From Nonomuraea roseoviolacea subsp. carminata (GTDB lineage Bacteria; Actinomycetota; Actinomycetes; Streptosporangiales; Streptosporangiaceae), in NCBI RefSeq assembly GCF_024172185.1, contig NZ_JAMZEC010000001.1:7415001-7479000 (forward strand): a stretch of DNA of 64,000 nucleotides, read 5' to 3'. Position numbers and translations under genes: made by a program. The notes under the pieces were generated by a model that was not told the DNA's origin, ran no database searches, and was given only the letters and a program-made list of their open reading frames with translations. This document shows, in pieces, positions 35,230 to 46,901 of this stretch (position 1 is the first letter of the stretch; the number at the start of each line of letters is the position of its first letter).

Positions 35230-35886
35230 TCACCACCCGCGGGCTTTCCATTCCGGCAGCGACGGACGCTCGGCGCCCAGCGTCGTGTCCTTGCCGTGGC
35301 CCGGGTAGATCCACGTCTCGTCGGGCAGCCGGTCGAAGATCCGCTCCACCACGTCGGCGTAGAGCTGCTCGAAGCGCTCGGGGTCGTTCCACGTGTTGCC
35401 CACGCCGCCCGGGAACAGCGAGTCGCCGGTGAACAGGTGCTTGTCGTCGCCGCCGCCGTCGTACAGCAGCGCGATCGAGCCGGGCGTGTGGCCGCGCAGG
35501 TGGATCACCTCCAGCGTCACCACGCCGACCGTGATCCGGTCGCCGTGCTCGACCTCGCGGTCCACCGGCACGGGCAGCGCGGGCGCGTCGAGCGGATGGG
35601 CGATCGTCTGCGCGCCCGTCACCTTGGCCACCTGCTCCAGGGCCTGCCAGTGGTCGCCGTGCTGGTGGGTGGTGACGATGGCGCTGAGCGGTTGGTCGGC
35701 GATCAGCGCGAGCAGCCGGTCGGCCTCGGCCGCCGCGTCGATGAGCACCCCGTCGCCGGTCTCGTTGCAGCGCAGCAGGTAGGCGTTGTTGTCGTACGGT
35801 CCGACGGCGAGCTTGCCGATCGTCAGCTTCGGCAGCTCGCGCACGTCGGCAGGGCCGCCGACCTGGACGTCGCCTGTGTACGTCAT
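35230..35886 (-). CDS. MBL-fold hydrolase of the glyoxalase II type
   Basis: 218 residues. The metal motif is TTHQHGDHWQA (HxHxDH), followed by RGHTPGSIALL, the FTGDSLFPGG aspartate and YPGHGKDTT histidine, so all metal ligands are present. It resembles hydroxyacylglutathione-hydrolase-like enzymes; in an actinomycete the thiol is probably mycothiol. It overlaps the neighbouring mycothiol-dependent isomerase-family gene by 4 nt (ATGA), which supports a shared thiol-linked pathway. Confidence 0.85.
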   Translation of the reverse strand: MTYTGDVQVGGPADVRELPKLTIGKLAVGPYDNNAYLLRCNETGDGVLIDAAAEADRLLALIADQPLSAIVTTHQHGDHWQALEQVAKVTGAQTIAHPLDAPALPVPVDREVEHGDRITVGVVTLEVIHLRGHTPGSIALLYDGGGDDKHLFTGDSLFPGGVGNTWNDPERFEQLYADVVERIFDRLPDETWIYPGHGKDTTLGAERPSLPEWKARGW

Positions 35887-36689
35887 GGGTAGTCCTCCGG
35901 GGGCGTCGCGGGCAGGTCAGCCGGAGCGGGCATGGTCAGCCACGGCGGCGCCGCGGGAAGTTCCGGGCCCGCCGGGCCGGGCACGGACGACTGCCCCTCC
36001 AGCACCACCCTAACCCCCTCACCCGCTGATCTGCCGGTGAGCCAGGCCAGCATGTCCGCCGGACGGCCCGCCACGACCGGCCCCGCGCCGAGATCGCGGC
36101 AGAACGCCGGGAGCGTCCCGTCGTCCGGCACGTCCAGGAGGCGGATGCCGCCCACCGTGCTCTCCCCGTACGGCCAGCACCGCAGGCAGTCGCGCAGCTC
36201 CCGCAGGACGAACCGCTCCGGCCAGTCGGCGGGGCCGTACCCCGCGCCGAGGTCCACGTGGTGCATGCCGAGCTCGCGCAGCCGCCTGACCAGGACGTAC
36301 CAGGCCGGGTGCGGCGGCGGGCGCAACGCCTCCACCGGCGAGCCCCACGCCTCCGGCGGCATCCGCTCGACGAGCGCGTCCAGCCGCGCCGAGCTCTCCC
36401 GCAGGTCGGCGAGCTGCTCGGCCGCCGGGCGGCGGGCGCCGGCCTCGATCTCCGCGTCGCGGGCGGCGCCATTCGTGTACTGCGGGACCCGCACGCCGGT
36501 CCTGGCCCAGGTCAGGAGGTTGACGAGGCTGTCGGCGTTGCGGGCCACGTGGGTGAGGACGTGGCCGCGGGTCCAGCCGGGCAGGCGGGAGGGTGCGGCG
36601 AGGTCGTCGTCGCGCAGCGCCGCCGCGGTGCCGAGGAGAGCCGAGGTGGCCGAGGCCAGCTCAGCCCGTAAAGTCGCAACAACCGTCAT
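35883..36689 (-). CDS. Maleylpyruvate isomerase family mycothiol-dependent enzyme
   Basis: 268 residues. The DinB-like N-terminal four-helix bundle carries the motif LPGWTRGHVLTHVARNADSL with the metal-ligand histidines, and HHVDLGAGY further along gives the third. Members use mycothiol for isomerisation or thiol transfer. The actual substrate is unknown. Upstream of, and overlapping, the MBL-fold gene. Confidence 0.88.
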   Translation of the reverse strand: MTVVATLRAELASATSALLGTAAALRDDDLAAPSRLPGWTRGHVLTHVARNADSLVNLLTWARTGVRVPQYTNGAARDAEIEAGARRPAAEQLADLRESSARLDALVERMPPEAWGSPVEALRPPPHPAWYVLVRRLRELGMHHVDLGAGYGPADWPERFVLRELRDCLRCWPYGESTVGGIRLLDVPDDGTLPAFCRDLGAGPVVAGRPADMLAWLTGRSAGEGVRVVLEGQSSVPGPAGPELPAAPPWLTMPAPADLPATPPEDYP

Positions 36690-36971
36690 GCCAGATATTT
36701 CAGCATCTGCGGGGTCGAGGGCCGGCGGCGGGCATAAAAGGGCAGGTCATGGCGTTGATGTGGGAAGGTCTCCTGCCGCGAGCGAGGCCGTCCCCGGAAG
36801 GCCCCCAGCCGTGAGGGAGGCCGACCTGGGAAGGCCTCCTGTCGCGAGCGGGCAGGCCGTACTCTGAGAGGGACGGATTTTCGGGGGGGCGGCATACGGC
36901 CCGCCGAAATTGTCGGTGCCCCCGTCTACCATCCCCGTGGACCTATCCGCCTTCTTGACATCGGGATCGCT
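36690..36971. other. Intergenic region with a direct repeat
   Basis: 282 bp between divergent genes. GGGAAGG(T/C)CTCCTG(C/T)CGCGAGCG occurs at 36762-36784 and 36828-36850, with a partial third copy between. The uvrA damage promoter lies at 36910-36932. No gene seen. Confidence 0.6.
36910..36932 (+). promoter_or_regulatory. PafBC-type (RecA-independent) DNA-damage promoter of uvrA
   Basis: TTGTCGGTGCC, then six bases, then TACCAT. This matches TTGTCAGTGGC-N6-TAGGGT, the RecA-NDp element recalled from mycobacteria, at 9 of 11 and 3 of 6 positions with exact spacing. It lies about 40 bp before the uvrA start. Confidence 0.65.
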
Positions 36972-39808
<2,837 letters not shown>

Positions 39809-39812
<4 letters not shown>

Positions 39813-40654
39813 CCGACCGGCGAGGCGGGTGTGCGCGTGGCGGCGCGGCGGCGGGCCCGCCGCCTGGCGTCGCCGCGCTCCAGCCACCACTCCGCCGCCA
39901 GCAGCGGCAGCACCCAGCCGAGCCAGCCGCCCAGCCCGGCGGCCGTCTGCGTGAGCAGCGCCCGGTCCCCGTGGTACGTCGTCATCAGCTCCGGCTCCAG
40001 GAGCACGAGGAGCACCGCCGTGTGGATGCGGTTGGTGATGATCGACATGGTGAGGGCGAAGCTGCGCACCATCCACCGGCGGTGCTCCACGAAGCCGCGC
40101 CGCCGGGCCGCCCGCCATCCGGCGATCGTGCAGCCCAGCCACAGCAGCGCCAGCAGCACGTTGCTGGCCCGGATGACGTGCCCGAACGGGGTGACCAGGC
40201 CGACCACCAGGCCCAGCAGCCCGGCCGGCAGGCAGCCGCCGAGCACGTACACACGGCCGACGAGCCGGTGCGCCCGGGGATGACGCTCGCGGAACCACGG
40301 CCAGACCTGCAGGCAGCCCGTCAGCATCGCCACCGAGCCGAACACCACGTGCAGCGACAGCACCACGTAGTGCGGAGGGAAGAACGCCGGGGCGGGCACG
40401 CGCGAGCGCGCCGGGTCGAGCGAGACGTACGGCGGCAGCGAGAAGGCCACGAACGCCACCGCCACCACGGCCAGCGGCGCCACCCACGGCCGCCGCCACC
40501 AGCGCGGACGCGCCCGTCCGGGCGGTCCCGGCCGTCCGGGCGGTCCCGGCCGTGCGGGCGGCGACGGCCGTGCGGCCGGCGGCTCCGCGGCGGCCGGGTG
40601 AGGGGACAGGGATGAGGTGGGGGAGGGTTCGGGCGAACCGGTGAGAGCGGTCAT
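39809..40654 (-). CDS. DUF2306 family membrane protein
   Basis: 281 residues. The first about 50 are Pro/Arg-rich with PPARPGPPGRPGPPGR-like repeats on the cytoplasmic side. About seven membrane helices follow, with FGSVAMLTGCLQVWPWFRERHPRAHRLVGRVYV and a histidine-rich WMVRSFALTMSIITNRI segment typical of the family. The function is unknown; conserved in-membrane histidines suggest haem or metal. It converges on uvrA with overlapping stops. Confidence 0.75.
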
Positions 40655-40794
40655 GGCGGCAGCATCGCCCGCCCCGCTGACCGATCACGCACCACCCGCT
40701 GACCGGACCGGAGGTCACCGCCCCTACAGTGATGACCGGTCTGGAGGACCTGACCTGCAGGGGGTCAGCGGCGACGCGGAAGGGTCGGCAGTAC

Positions 40795-41256
40795 ATGAGG
40801 GGTTCGGAGCGGGGCTTCGCCATGCCCGCGATCGAGGAGGGGCCGGGAGACGCCCGGGGGGTCGGGCGGCGCGAGGCCCTCGGTATCGCGGGCGCGGCCG
40901 TGTGCGGGCTGGCGGTCGCCGGCTGCGGCGCCGGGGGCCAGGAGACCGCCCCCGTCCAGAGCGTCAAAGGGCAGGTCCTCGCGAAGACGGCGGACGTGCC
41001 GGTCGGCGGCGGCACCTTCGTCGAGCAGTGGAAGATCATGGTGACCCAGCCCGCCGAGGGCGTGTTCAAGGCGTTCAGCGCCATCTGTCCCCATCGCGGC
41101 TGCGCCGTCGGCTCCCCGCGGGACTCGGTCATGACCTGCCCCTGCCACGGCAGCGAGTTCGCCGCCGACAGCGGCAAGTGCCTCAAGGGCCCGGCCACGG
41201 CCCCGCTCACGGCGTACCAGGTGAAGGTGGTGGGTGACGGCGTCGTCGTCGTGTGA
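40795..41256 (+). CDS. Rieske [2Fe-2S] lipoprotein 1
   Basis: 153 residues. A twin-arginine signal (GRREALGIAGAAVCGLAVAGC) ends in a lipobox VAGC, so it is exported folded and lipid-anchored. The Rieske cluster ligands are complete: CPHRGC and CPCHGS. The spacing and the short domain resemble ferredoxin-like Rieske proteins, not the cytochrome bc1 subunit. The start is uncertain (ATG 40795 or 40822). First of three paralogues in a row. Confidence 0.85.
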   Translation: MRGSERGFAMPAIEEGPGDARGVGRREALGIAGAAVCGLAVAGCGAGGQETAPVQSVKGQVLAKTADVPVGGGTFVEQWKIMVTQPAEGVFKAFSAICPHRGCAVGSPRDSVMTCPCHGSEFAADSGKCLKGPATAPLTAYQVKVVGDGVVVV

Positions 41257-41383
41257 CACCGGGCGGGACAGGCGGGCGAACCGGTAATTGTGCGTGGTTC
41301 TCCGGATCGGCGCGCGCGACGCTGAACCGGTCGGCGGGCGCCGGCGTACCTGGGATTGAGACCCGAACCTGGAGGAACGCACC

Positions 41384-41884
41384 ATGACGGATACGACGCG
41401 CAGGGCCGTTGTGCTGGGAGCCGGCGGCGCCGGGCTGGCCGCGGTCCTGACCGCCTGCGCCAGCTACGGCGACCCGGCCACCCAGGGCAGCCTCCCTCCC
41501 GTCACGGAGGAGGCCACGGCCGAGGAGTCTCCGGCCGACGAGCCGCAGGCCGAGGAGTCGTCCGCGGCGCCGAAGAAGAAGTCCGCGTCGGGCGGCGGCA
41601 AGGCGCTCGCCGACACCTCCGACATCCCCTCCGGCGGCGGCAAGGTCTTCGAGAGCCAGAAGATCGTCGTCACGCAGCCGGCGGACGGGGAGTTCAGGGC
41701 GTTCACGGCGGTCTGCACCCATGCGGGGTGCACGGTGGCCAGCGTCTCGAACGGCACGATCAACTGTCCCTGCCACGGCAGCAAGTTCAAGATCGACGAC
41801 GGCTCCGTGGCCGCCGGGCCCGCCGACCAGCCGCTCGCCGAGAAGAAGATCAAGGTGGACGGCGACAAGATCATGCTCGTCTGA
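41384..41884 (+). CDS. Rieske [2Fe-2S] lipoprotein 2
   Basis: 166 residues. GGAGG precedes the ATG. The signal TRRAVVLGAGGAGLAAVLTAC has a twin-arginine motif and lipobox LTAC. A Glu/Ala/Pro/Lys linker (about 30-70) is followed by the Rieske domain with CTHAGC and CPCHGS. It shares GGGK/TxVFxxQKIVVTQP and the SKFKIDDGSVAAGPADQPL ending with the third copy, so copies 2 and 3 are the closest pair. Confidence 0.9.
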   Translation: MTDTTRRAVVLGAGGAGLAAVLTACASYGDPATQGSLPPVTEEATAEESPADEPQAEESSAAPKKKSASGGGKALADTSDIPSGGGKVFESQKIVVTQPADGEFRAFTAVCTHAGCTVASVSNGTINCPCHGSKFKIDDGSVAAGPADQPLAEKKIKVDGDKIMLV

Positions 41885-41930
41885 TTCAACTTTCATGCTT
41901 TTCTCACCTGAGTGCGGTTAGGTGAGACGT

Positions 41931-42398
41931 ATGGCAGACGACCTTCAGAGCCGCAGGGCGGTGATCGCGGGCGTGGGCGTGGGTGGCCTCTCGCTGGCGC
42001 TGACCGCCTGTGGCGGCGGTGAGAGCGGCACGACCACCGCCACCGAGTCCCCGGGACAGTCCACGAGCGGGTCCGGCGCGCCGAGCGCCGAGAGCACCGG
42101 CTCGTCCGCGGGCGGCGCCCTGGCCAAGACGGGCGACATCCCGGTGGGCGGCGGCACGATCTTCAAGGAGCAGAAGATCGTGGTGGTCCAGCCCGCGGCC
42201 GGGCAGTTCAAGGCCTTCAGCGCGATCTGCACCCACAAGGGATGTCTGGTCGCCAAGGTGGCCGACGGGACGATCGACTGCCCGTGCCACGGCAGCAAGT
42301 TCAAGATCCAGGACGGCGCGGTCGCCGGCGGGCCGGCCGACCAGCCGCTTCCGGAGAAGCAGATCAAGGTGGAGGGCGACCAGATCACCCTGGCCTAG
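41931..42398 (+). CDS. Rieske [2Fe-2S] lipoprotein 3
   Basis: 155 residues. Tat-like signal SRRAVIAGVGVGGLSLALTAC with lipobox LTAC, a Ser/Thr/Gly linker, then Rieske motifs CTHKGC and CPCHGS. ATG 41931 was chosen over GTG 41922 because AGGTGA lies in front of it. A strong terminator follows, separating the trio from uvrC. The electron partner is not in the window. Confidence 0.9.
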   Translation: MADDLQSRRAVIAGVGVGGLSLALTACGGGESGTTTATESPGQSTSGSGAPSAESTGSSAGGALAKTGDIPVGGGTIFKEQKIVVVQPAAGQFKAFSAICTHKGCLVAKVADGTIDCPCHGSKFKIQDGAVAGGPADQPLPEKQIKVEGDQITLA

Positions 42399-42418
42399 GC
42401 ATCGCGGCCATTCCGTAC

Positions 42419-42478
42419 GGCCCCGCACAGGTCCCTCGCCGGGCCCACGCCACACCCGCGAGGCGCCTGTGCGGGGCC
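42419..42478 (+). terminator. Terminator after the Rieske genes
   Basis: Outer arms GGCCCCGCACAGG (42419-42431) and CCTGTGCGGGGCC (42466-42478) pair perfectly, with an inner CCTCGC/GCGAGG pair. Confidence 0.85.
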
Positions 42479-42517
42479 ACGACCATGCCCTCCGTCCCGG
42501 GTATGAGGCGGCGGGGG

Positions 42518-42540
42518 TTGTCGGTGGGGGCCGTTAGTCT
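42518..42540 (+). promoter_or_regulatory. PafBC-type DNA-damage promoter of uvrC
   Basis: TTGTCGGTGGG, six bases, then TAGTCT. It matches TTGTCAGTGGC-N6-TAGGGT at 9 of 11 and 4 of 6 positions with exact spacing. The predicted transcript start falls on the GTG at 42547, implying a leaderless mRNA. Confidence 0.7.
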
Positions 42541-42546
42541 GTGAAC

Positions 42547-44664
42547 GTGGCGAGATCAGCGGGCACCTCCTTGAGCTTCCGGCCCCGGCCCGGGTCCATC
42601 CCCGAGTCACCGGGGGTCTACCGGTTCAGGGACGCGCACGGCCGGGTGATCTACGTCGGCAAGGCCAAGAGCCTGCGGCAGCGGCTCAACTCGTACTTCG
42701 CCGACTTCTCCGCCCTGCACCCCCGCACCCAGTCGATGCTGACCACGGCGGCCGACGTCGACTGGACCGTCGTCGGCACCGAGGTCGAGGCGCTGCAGCT
42801 CGAATACTCCTGGATCAAGGAGTTCGACCCCCGCTTCAACGTCAAGTACCGCGACGACAAGTCCTATCCCTACCTCGCCGTCACCATGGGCGAGGACTTC
42901 CCGCGCGTGCAGGTGATGCGCGGCGCCAAGCGCAAGGGCACCCGCTACTTCGGCCCCTACTCCCACGCCTGGGCCATCCGCGAGACCGTCGACCTGCTCC
43001 TGCGGGTCTTCCCGGTGCGCACGTGCAGCGCCGGGGTGTTCAAGCGGGCCGGGCAGATAGGCCGGCCCTGCCTGCTCGGCTACATCGACAAGTGCTCCGC
43101 GCCGTGCGTCGGCCGCGTCACCCCGCAGGAGCACCGCGAGCTCGCCGAGGACTTCTGCGACTTCATGGCCGGCAACACCAGCCGCTTCATCAAGCGGCTG
43201 GAGAAGGAGATGCGCGACGCCGCCGCCGAGCAGGAGTACGAGCGCGCCGCCCGGCTGCGCGACGACATCCAGGCGCTCCAGCGCGCCCTGGAGAAGCAGG
43301 CGGTCGTGCTCGGCGAGGGCACCGACGCCGACGTCATCGCCCTGGCCGAGGACCCGCTCGAAGCCGCCGTCCAGGTCTTCTACGTGCGCGCTGGCCGCAT
43401 CCGCGGCCAGCGCGGCTGGGTCGTCGACAAGGTCGAGGAGACCACGCCCGGCGAGCTGGTCGAGCAGTTCCTGCTCCAGATGTACGGCGAGGCGAGCCCC
43501 GAGTCGATGCCCCGCGAGGTGCTCGTGCCCGAGCTGCCGCCCGACGCGGCGGCGGTCGCCGAGCTGCTGTCCGAGCAGCGCCGCGCCCGGGTCGAGGTGC
43601 GGGTGCCGCAGCGCGGCGACAAGAAGGCGCTGATGGAGACCGTCGGCCGCAACGCCATGGAGTCGCTGGCCCAGCACAAGATCCGCCGCGCCAGCGACCT
43701 GACCATCCGCAGCAAGGCGCTGCAGGAGATCGCCGACGCGCTCGACCTCGACCAGGCGCCCCTGCGCGTCGAGTGCTACGACGTCTCCCACCTCCAGGGC
43801 GAGAACGTCGTGGCCTCCATGGTCGTCTTCGAGGACGGCCTGGCCCGCAAGAGCGAGTACCGCCGCTTCGCCGTCAAGACCAAGGAGGGCGACGTCGCCT
43901 CGATCTACGAGGTGATCAACCGCCGGTTCCGCCGCTACCTGGAGGAACGCTCGGCCACCGGCGAGCTGGCCGCCGACGACGAGGCCCAGGGGCTCATCGA
44001 CCCCGAGACCGGCAAGCCGCGCAAGTTCGCCTACCCGCCCAACCTCGTCGTCGTCGACGGCGCCGGCCCGCAGGCCGCGGCCGCCCAGCGGGCGCTCGAC
44101 GAGCTCGGCATCGACGACGTCGCCGTGTGCGGCCTGGCCAAGCGGCTGGAGGAGGTGTGGCTGCCCGGCGACGACCAGCCGGTGATCATGCCGCGCTCCA
44201 GCGAGGGCCTCTACCTGCTGCAACGGGTGCGTGACGAGGCGCATCGGTTCGCCATCACCTACCATCGGTCCAAGAGGTCCAAGACCGTGAAGGAGAGCGC
44301 GCTCGACGGCGTGCCCGGTCTCGGCCCGGCGCGGAGGCAGGCGCTGCTCAAGCACTTCGGCTCCGTGAAACGGCTTCGCGAGGCCACCGTGGCGGAGATC
44401 TGCGAGGTCCCCGGCATCGGCCGGTCGACCGCGGAGGTGATCGCGTCGACGCTGAAAGGGGAGTCAACCGTGACCACCAGCGAGGCGGCGCCCGCACAGC
44501 CGGCCGCCGGCGCGGGCGGCCCGAGCGGCGCCGACGACCCTGTCGAGGCGGGAGCCGCGGGCGGTGCCGACGCCCCCGTCGAGGCGGGAGCCGCGGGCGG
44601 CGTCGCCGTCGCGGTCTCGGGCGAAGCCGCCGGACCTGACCGACCGAGCGGCCGAACGGAGTGA
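42547..44664 (+). CDS. uvrC: Excinuclease ABC subunit C
   Basis: 705 residues. GIY-YIG nuclease (GVYRFRDAHGRVIYVGKAKSLRQRL), Cys-rich loop, UVR domain (EKEMRDAAAEQEYERAARLRDDIQ), RNase H-like nuclease (VECYDVSHLQGENVVASMVVFEDG) and C-terminal helix-hairpin-helix are all present. It cuts on both sides of a lesion marked by UvrAB. The last about 65 residues are an unusual Ala/Gly-rich extension with a repeated DxPVEAGAAGG unit. GTG 42547 fits a leaderless start; GTG 42541 overlaps the -10 box edge. First gene of the uvrC-rapZ-yvcK-whiA operon. Confidence 0.95.
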   Translation: MARSAGTSLSFRPRPGSIPESPGVYRFRDAHGRVIYVGKAKSLRQRLNSYFADFSALHPRTQSMLTTAADVDWTVVGTEVEALQLEYSWIKEFDPRFNVKYRDDKSYPYLAVTMGEDFPRVQVMRGAKRKGTRYFGPYSHAWAIRETVDLLLRVFPVRTCSAGVFKRAGQIGRPCLLGYIDKCSAPCVGRVTPQEHRELAEDFCDFMAGNTSRFIKRLEKEMRDAAAEQEYERAARLRDDIQALQRALEKQAVVLGEGTDADVIALAEDPLEAAVQVFYVRAGRIRGQRGWVVDKVEETTPGELVEQFLLQMYGEASPESMPREVLVPELPPDAAAVAELLSEQRRARVEVRVPQRGDKKALMETVGRNAMESLAQHKIRRASDLTIRSKALQEIADALDLDQAPLRVECYDVSHLQGENVVASMVVFEDGLARKSEYRRFAVKTKEGDVASIYEVINRRFRRYLEERSATGELAADDEAQGLIDPETGKPRKFAYPPNLVVVDGAGPQAAAAQRALDELGIDDVAVCGLAKRLEEVWLPGDDQPVIMPRSSEGLYLLQRVRDEAHRFAITYHRSKRSKTVKESALDGVPGLGPARRQALLKHFGSVKRLREATVAEICEVPGIGRSTAEVIASTLKGESTVTTSEAAPAQPAAGAGGPSGADDPVEAGAAGGADAPVEAGAAGGVAVAVSGEAAGPDRPSGRTE

Positions 44665-44668
44665 GACG

Positions 44669-45652
44669 ATGAGCGCCGCCGAAGACAACGACAAGCGCAG
44701 CGCCGCGCCGGAGGGCGAGGCGGGCGAGGGCGCGGCAGCGGTCGTGGCCGCCGCTGCCGCCGCCGCGGTGCAGGGCGACCGCGACGACAGCCGGGATCCG
44801 GCGTTCGTCATCGTCACCGGCATGTCCGGGGCGGGACGCAGCACCGCCGCCAAGGCCCTGGAGGACCTCGGCTGGTTCGTCATCGACAACCTGCCGCCCG
44901 GCCTGCTGTTCGCCATGGCCGAGGAGGCCGGCAAGGTCAAGCTGGCGGCCGACAAGGTCGCGGCCGTGGTCGACGTGCGCAGCCTCGCCTTCACCACCGA
45001 CCTCAACGCCGCCATCGAGGAGCTCGAGGGCCGCGGCGTGCGGGTGCGCGTGGTGTTCCTGGAGGCCAGCGACGAGGAGCTGGTGCGCCGCTTCGAGAAC
45101 GTCCGCCGCCCCCACCCGCTCCAGGGCGACGGCCGGCTCGTCGACGGCATCGCCCGCGAGCGCGGCATCCTGCGCGAGGTGCGGGCCAACGCCGACCTGG
45201 TCATCGACACCTCCTCCCACAACGTCCACGAACTCCGCAACAAGATCGTCGCCTACTTCGGCGGCGAGGACCGTCCCGGGCTGCGGGTCAACGTGGTGTC
45301 CTTCGGCTTCAAGTACGGCCTGCCGGTCGACGCCGACCTCGTGGTCGACTGCCGGTTCCTGCCCAACCCCCACTGGGTGCCCGAGCTGCGGCCGATGAAC
45401 GGCCTCGACACGCCGGTGCGCGAGTACGTGCTGGGGCAGCCGGGCGCCAAGGAGTTCCTCGACGCGTACGAGGAGGTCCTGAAGGTGGTCGCGGCCGGCT
45501 ATGCCCGCGAGGGCAAGAGCTATGCGACGCTGGCGGTGGGCTGCACGGGCGGCAAGCACCGCAGCGTCGCGATGGCCGAGCAGGTCGCCGGCCGCCTGCG
45601 CGACCGCGGGATGGAGGTCCAGGTGAGCCACCGGGATGTGGGGCGGGAGTGA
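44669..45652 (+). CDS. rapZ: RapZ family nucleotide-binding protein
   Basis: 327 residues. P-loop VTGMSGAGRSTAAKALED (Arg in place of Lys, usual in actinomycetes), the DNLPP motif and the C-terminal domain with SFGFKYGLPVDADLVVDCRFLPNPHW and GCTGGKHRSV. RapZ homologues bind RNA or signal cell-wall precursor state. An Ala-rich N-terminal extension (1-40) precedes the P-loop. GGAG lies 8 nt before the ATG. It is coupled with yvcK by GTGA overlap. Confidence 0.93.
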   Translation: MSAAEDNDKRSAAPEGEAGEGAAAVVAAAAAAAVQGDRDDSRDPAFVIVTGMSGAGRSTAAKALEDLGWFVIDNLPPGLLFAMAEEAGKVKLAADKVAAVVDVRSLAFTTDLNAAIEELEGRGVRVRVVFLEASDEELVRRFENVRRPHPLQGDGRLVDGIARERGILREVRANADLVIDTSSHNVHELRNKIVAYFGGEDRPGLRVNVVSFGFKYGLPVDADLVVDCRFLPNPHWVPELRPMNGLDTPVREYVLGQPGAKEFLDAYEEVLKVVAAGYAREGKSYATLAVGCTGGKHRSVAMAEQVAGRLRDRGMEVQVSHRDVGRE

Positions 45653-46830
45653 CCCATGACCACCAGGACCGGAGCGCGTCCTTCGCGCCGCCCCCGTCCA
45701 CAGGCACCCGGCCGCCTGCCGGGCGGCCGTCCGACGACGTCACGCCGCCCGTAGACCGGCCCTCCGCAGGGGGTTCGCCCTCAGGGTCGCTTTCGTCAGG
45801 GTCGGCTTCGTCGGGGTCGTCTTCGTCGGGATCGCCGGGCCCGGGCGTCGTGCCCGTCATGCCGTCCGCGGCCCTCTCGCCGGAGGGCGGGACGCGACCG
45901 CGGGGGCCGCGCGTCGTGGCCCTCGGCGGCGGGCACGGCCTGTACGCCTCCCTGTCGGCCCTGCGGTCGGTGACCGACGCGCTCACGGCCGTCGTCACCG
46001 TGGCCGACGACGGCGGCTCCAGCGGCCGGCTGCGCCGCGAGCTCGGCGTGCTCCCGCCGGGCGACCTGCGCATGGCGCTGGCGGCGCTGTGCGGCGACGA
46101 CGAGTGGGGCATCACCTGGAGCGAGGTCGTCCAGCATCGCTTCCGCAGCGAGGGCGAGCTGCACGGCCACGCCGTCGGCAACCTGCTCATCGTCGCGCTC
46201 TGGGAGCTCCTGGGCGACCCCGTGGCCGGTCTCGACTGGGTGGGACGGCTGCTCGGCGCGCAGGGCCGCGTGCTGCCCATGGCGTCCGTGCCGCTCGACA
46301 TCGTGGCCGAGGTGGAGCTCGACGGCGTCATCTCCACCGTGCGCGGCCAGGTGGCGTGCGCCCTGACCCCCGGTCGCGTGCAGGCCGTCTCCCTCATCCC
46401 CGAGGACCCGCCGGCCCGGCCCGAGGCGATCGAGGCGGTGCTGGAGGCCGACTGGGTGGTGTTCGGGCCCGGATCGTGGTTCACCAGCGTGCTGCCGCAC
46501 CTCAAGGTGCCCGAGCTCGCCAGGGCCCTGCACGAGACCCGGGCCAGGCGGCTGGTCACGCTCAACCTCGCCCCGCAGGCCGGCGAGACCGACGACTTCT
46601 CCCCCCAGCAGCACCTGGAGGTGCTCCGGCAGCACGCGCCCGACCTGACGGTCGACGTGATCCTGGCCGACACCGGCGTGGTCGACGACCTCGACGCGCT
46701 GGAGAAGGCGGCGGCCGCGCTCGGCGGGCGTACGGTGCTGGCCGACGTGGCCGCCGCCGACGGCTCGCCCCGGCACGACCCACGACGTCTTGCCTCCGTC
46801 CTGGACGAGATTTTCCTCCAGAAGCGTTGA
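45649..46830 (+). CDS. yvcK: YvcK/CofD-family protein
   Basis: 393 residues. The fold starts at about residue 88 with VVALGGGHGLYASLSALR, followed by the VTVADDGGSSGRLR motif and GNLLIVALWELLGD, all typical of YvcK (gluconeogenesis factor, UDP-sugar binding). The first about 85 residues are a Pro/Ser/Gly tail with SGSLSSGSASSGSS-like repeats, absent from ordinary YvcK. It lies between rapZ and whiA, the standard order. YvcK affects cell shape on gluconeogenic carbon. Confidence 0.93.
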   Translation: MTHDHQDRSASFAPPPSTGTRPPAGRPSDDVTPPVDRPSAGGSPSGSLSSGSASSGSSSSGSPGPGVVPVMPSAALSPEGGTRPRGPRVVALGGGHGLYASLSALRSVTDALTAVVTVADDGGSSGRLRRELGVLPPGDLRMALAALCGDDEWGITWSEVVQHRFRSEGELHGHAVGNLLIVALWELLGDPVAGLDWVGRLLGAQGRVLPMASVPLDIVAEVELDGVISTVRGQVACALTPGRVQAVSLIPEDPPARPEAIEAVLEADWVVFGPGSWFTSVLPHLKVPELARALHETRARRLVTLNLAPQAGETDDFSPQQHLEVLRQHAPDLTVDVILADTGVVDDLDALEKAAAALGGRTVLADVAAADGSPRHDPRRLASVLDEIFLQKR

Positions 46831-46901
46831 TCCTGGTCGGCGCGGTGCGAAGGTGCGAGAGACTGCTGGGAGCCGGTCTGAATGGGGGAGGACTAACGCT
46901 T

